Assembly (NCBI RefSeq): GCF_023156505.1
Contig: NZ_JALNMJ010000003.1
Coordinates: 62,001 to 126,000, forward strand
Reading direction: 5' to 3'
Source: Roseibium sediminicola
GTDB taxonomy: Bacteria; Pseudomonadota; Alphaproteobacteria; Rhizobiales; Stappiaceae
Length of the DNA stretch: 64,000 nucleotides
The number at the start of each line of letters is the position of its first letter. The stretch's first letter is position 1. A program made the position numbers and the translations under genes. The notes under the pieces were generated by a model. That model searched no databases. It was not told the origin of the DNA and saw nothing but the letters and a program-made list of their open reading frames with translations. Shown one piece after another: positions 62,023 to 64,000 of the stretch.

Positions 62023-62745
62023 TTGGGGCCTCGTTGGTTCCGTTCTTTCACAGGACCGGGCGCAATTGCAGAACCCTTGCCGGGACGCGTCCGCCGAACT
62101 CTGCGCGCTGCTCTTCAACCCATGAATGCGCGTCTTTCACCGACCTTACGCTCTCAGGTATTCAAGCGGCACTGATACAGATCAGGCCAGTGGGTTCAAA
62201 GACGCGCAGGGAGCCCGCACAGCTATTGATGAATCGCTTCCGATGCGCGACTTCAATGAACCGAACCCAATCCCATTATCTGCCACTCGCCAGCGGCTGC
62301 GTGGATACCAGTCGTTCATTGAACGGTCAGGATGACGGCATGTGGTCTCTATCAACGTCGCAATGCAGAGTGCTGTCACTGTAGCTTCAGTCAGCGTAGA
62401 CAGCGGTTCTGCTGCAAGTGGCTATCACGCGACGCTATTCCGTCAGATACCGCACCGTCGGCTTTCTTGAGAAAGAACCGAATTCCCTGAGCTGCAAAGT
62501 CAAGCGTATGTGCGACCGTGCCGACTATTCAGACATCGCTGCCCGAATACGGTCCGGCCTAAGGAGAACACGGCTTCTGCCAAAGGCTTTTCTTCCTCCT
62601 GCACTGATCTGGGTAAGTACCGGGTTGCATGCTTTCTCATAAGATGAACGAAACCGAAGGCAGGGCTCTGACCCGCTTCGGTTCAATCGGAGCAAAGTCC
62701 CCGGCGAATTCTGCCGAAACGGACGGTGCCCGCAAGGATACTCAA
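62023..62745. other. Gene-free stretch in the putative island
   Basis: All frames are short or lack ribosome sites and familiar motifs (for example 62418-62642). The promoter for the kinase should be near 62030-62110 and the promoter for the 62746 gene near 62700. It may be decayed coding DNA. Confidence 0.4.
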
Positions 62746-63132
62746 ATGGCATACGTACCGAACAGACTGAGACAAGACCCGCAATACGACCTTTTTCTAC
62801 AAGCCCTCGTCGGAGACGATGTTCGCGGAACCAGTGTTACCGTGCTTTCGATGCTCGCCCGGCTTGGTGTCGATCCCTGGGTTGAGGCGGCGACCCTGGC
62901 TCATTCGGGGGAGGCGGCTGCGCGGCAAAGACTGGAGGCGCTCCTGGGCCGCTTCACCGATGTACCGTTGTTCGGTCCGGCGCGAGCCATGGCCGTCTCG
63001 CGGCTGATCGCTTGTCTTCCGCGCATCGGCAAGAATGCTTCCGCGCCCCGGCCGACGGCAATATCCATCTATTGGCTGGTCGGCATCGGCTTGCTGCTGG
63101 CCTATGTCGGCTTTCAAACCCATGGCACTTAG
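62746..63132 (+). CDS. Small tail-anchored membrane protein
   Basis: A 128-residue protein with a helical soluble part (DPQYDLFLQALVGDDVRG, VTVLSMLARLGVDPWVEAATLA) and one membrane helix at the C-terminus (about 104-122). Similar proteins of unknown function are widespread in Hyphomicrobiales. AAGGA lies seven bases before the ATG at 62746. Confidence 0.75.
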   Translation: MAYVPNRLRQDPQYDLFLQALVGDDVRGTSVTVLSMLARLGVDPWVEAATLAHSGEAAARQRLEALLGRFTDVPLFGPARAMAVSRLIACLPRIGKNASAPRPTAISIYWLVGIGLLLAYVGFQTHGT

Positions 63133-63201
63133 AAGGGAACCGGCAGCCTATTCACCCTGCCTCCACGGTCCTTTGAACATCGGCAATCTTTGAGGAACAA
63201 G

Positions 63202-63345
63202 ATGATCAACCGGAACCTTCTTCTGATCCTTGTCGGCGTGCTTGCCGTCGTGGCGGTTGGCGCAAGCTATCTGTACTACAACGAACGCCAGCGCGGGATC
63301 GATATCGAGATCGGCCAGAACGGCATTTCCATCGAAGGAAAATGA
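63202..63345 (+). CDS. Small single-helix membrane protein (47 aa)
   Basis: A 47-residue protein: a membrane helix at about 5-24 (LLLILVGVLAVVAVGASYLY) and a short tail with IDIEIGQNGISIEGK. TGAGGAAC precedes the ATG. It resembles small conserved proteins of alphaproteobacteria without a known role. It sits between two other small membrane proteins. Confidence 0.72.
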   Translation: MINRNLLLILVGVLAVVAVGASYLYYNERQRGIDIEIGQNGISIEGK

Positions 63346-63412
63346 GCAATTTGGCGCAGCCGGGGCGTCACGAAGACCAATGAGCCGCCCGGTCACCGCG
63401 GTTCGGATCAAC

Positions 63413-63441
63413 AGGACCTATCGCGTGACGCGTTAGGTCCT
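63413..63441. terminator. Hairpin between small membrane protein genes
   Basis: AGGACCTA (63413-63420) and TAGGTCCT (63434-63441) pair perfectly, and CGCG/CGCG inside extends the stem; it is followed by CTTT. It lies before the DUF3309 gene and could end the upstream transcript or cover the ribosome site. Confidence 0.5.
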
Positions 63442-63459
63442 CTTTCAGGAGAATCCATC

Positions 63460-63624
63460 ATGTCACTCGGCTTGATCCTCATTATTCTGCTTGTCGTTAT
63501 TCTTTTGGGCGGATTCAGCGGCCGTATCGGCGGCTATGGTTTTGGCTTCGGCCACGCCGGGGTCGGTGTGCTTGGTACGGTTCTGATCGTCGTCGTCGTG
63601 CTTGTGCTGCTTGGCCGCATCTAA
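63460..63624 (+). CDS. DUF3309 family protein (54 aa)
   Basis: A 54-residue, very hydrophobic protein that matches DUF3309: helix (LGLILIILLVVILLGG), a Gly/Phe-rich turn (GRIGGYGFGFGHAG) and a second helix ending VLLGRI. Family members are stress-associated small membrane proteins of unknown function. CAGGAGAA lies seven bases before the ATG. Confidence 0.88.
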   Translation: MSLGLILIILLVVILLGGFSGRIGGYGFGFGHAGVGVLGTVLIVVVVLVLLGRI

Positions 63625-64000
63625 AGTGTTTCACTGCCTTAGGTGCTGTCGATTTCAGTGCCCACAGTAAAGCCCGCAGGAGCCGCTCCATGGGACTTGA
63701 AGATGTGGACGCCCGCTGCTGACCTCCATGTTCCAAGTCAGAAAACGAGGTTTCTGGACGCCCCAGAGCCCTCGGCGACAAACAGAAGCAGGGGAACCGT
63801 GACGATCTTGTCAAGTGGAAGAGCGTTTCGGCTGTTGCCAGGAGCCTCACACCTTGCCGACAGACAATCCTAACTGCCCAGGACGGAGCATCAACGCCGT
63901 GCCAGACCCAATTGTGCTTGGTTGAATTCGATCAACCGGTCGAAAAGGCTCCGTTGAAGTTATGTATTTTCAGACTTCCTCGGTTGTCCCGTTTCGGCGG
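63625..64000. other. Right window end, no gene recognised
   Basis: No frame with a ribosome site or familiar motif was seen on either strand. A gene beginning beyond the window edge cannot be excluded. Confidence 0.4.

Noticed and set aside
62418-62642. 74-codon frame before the 62746 gene
   Set aside because: No ribosome site; composition looks non-coding. It could be decayed DNA, but this cannot be supported.

Overview
The window looks like a chromosomal segment of a marine-type alphaproteobacterium, most likely Hyphomicrobiales and possibly the Roseibium/Labrenzia group. That assignment is an inference from gene content (DivJ/PdhS-like PAS kinase, cobalt-type nitrile hydratase operon, CaiB/BaiF enzyme, DUF1330, DUF2147, DUF3309, a relic of a cyclic beta-1,2-glucan synthase), high GC and dense, often overlapping genes. 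No rRNA, CRISPR array or replication origin was seen. One tRNA (Ser, anticodon GCT) is present.

Layout. 1-7225: a PAS histidine kinase cut by the window edge, aminopeptidase N, a methyltransferase, a family III CoA-transferase and a NudK-type Nudix hydrolase. 7240-16476: a palindromic repeat, a membrane adenylate/guanylate cyclase, a perfect CRP-type site, and a peptide/opine ABC transporter operon (fused ATPase, binding protein, two permeases) followed by a methyltransferase. 16499-25604: palindromic repeats, two LysR regulators, a nitrile hydratase operon divergent from a VOC / FAD-monooxygenase / DUF2783 operon with a striking palindromic operator, MsrA and a cupin. 25366-31507: a translationally coupled leftward operon of four glycosyltransferases, a polysaccharide deacetylase-like protein and a DUF3088 protein. 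31739-38648: a divergent rightward group made of an ABC exporter with a degenerate, enlarged ATPase domain, a stand-alone cyclic-nucleotide-binding protein, an MBL-fold hydrolase, a LuxR-type regulator and a second membrane cyclase. I consider this the most interesting part of the window, because it could form a cyclic-nucleotide circuit next to a glycan operon. 38806-45253: SDR dehydrogenase, HlyD-type adaptor with small membrane partner, VOC protein and SoxR around a SoxR box, and a tandem pair of Imm11-like immunity genes in lower-GC DNA with apparent toxin-tail remnants. 45485-57163: FliK-like and FlhB-tail-like flagellar genes, GatB, GFA protein, a shortened EamA transporter, a GT39-like membrane glycosyltransferase, GNAT, two DUF2147 proteins, a frameshifted DUF930 gene, a nested inverted-repeat element and a periplasmic binding protein.

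57590-64000: tRNA-Ser followed by a decayed tyrosine integrase (catalytic Tyr replaced by Asn), then gene-poor DNA with a fused, internally deleted relic of a cyclic-glucan synthase, a transglutaminase, an HWE/HisKA_2-type kinase and several very small proteins (PRC-barrel, basic 43-aa protein, single-TM protein, DUF3309). This looks like an old, eroding genomic island.

Two class III cyclases, a perfect CRP-type site and a CRP-like domain protein within 38 kb suggest that cyclic nucleotide signalling is prominent here. Functions are assigned by reading motifs and recalling families; no database search was run.
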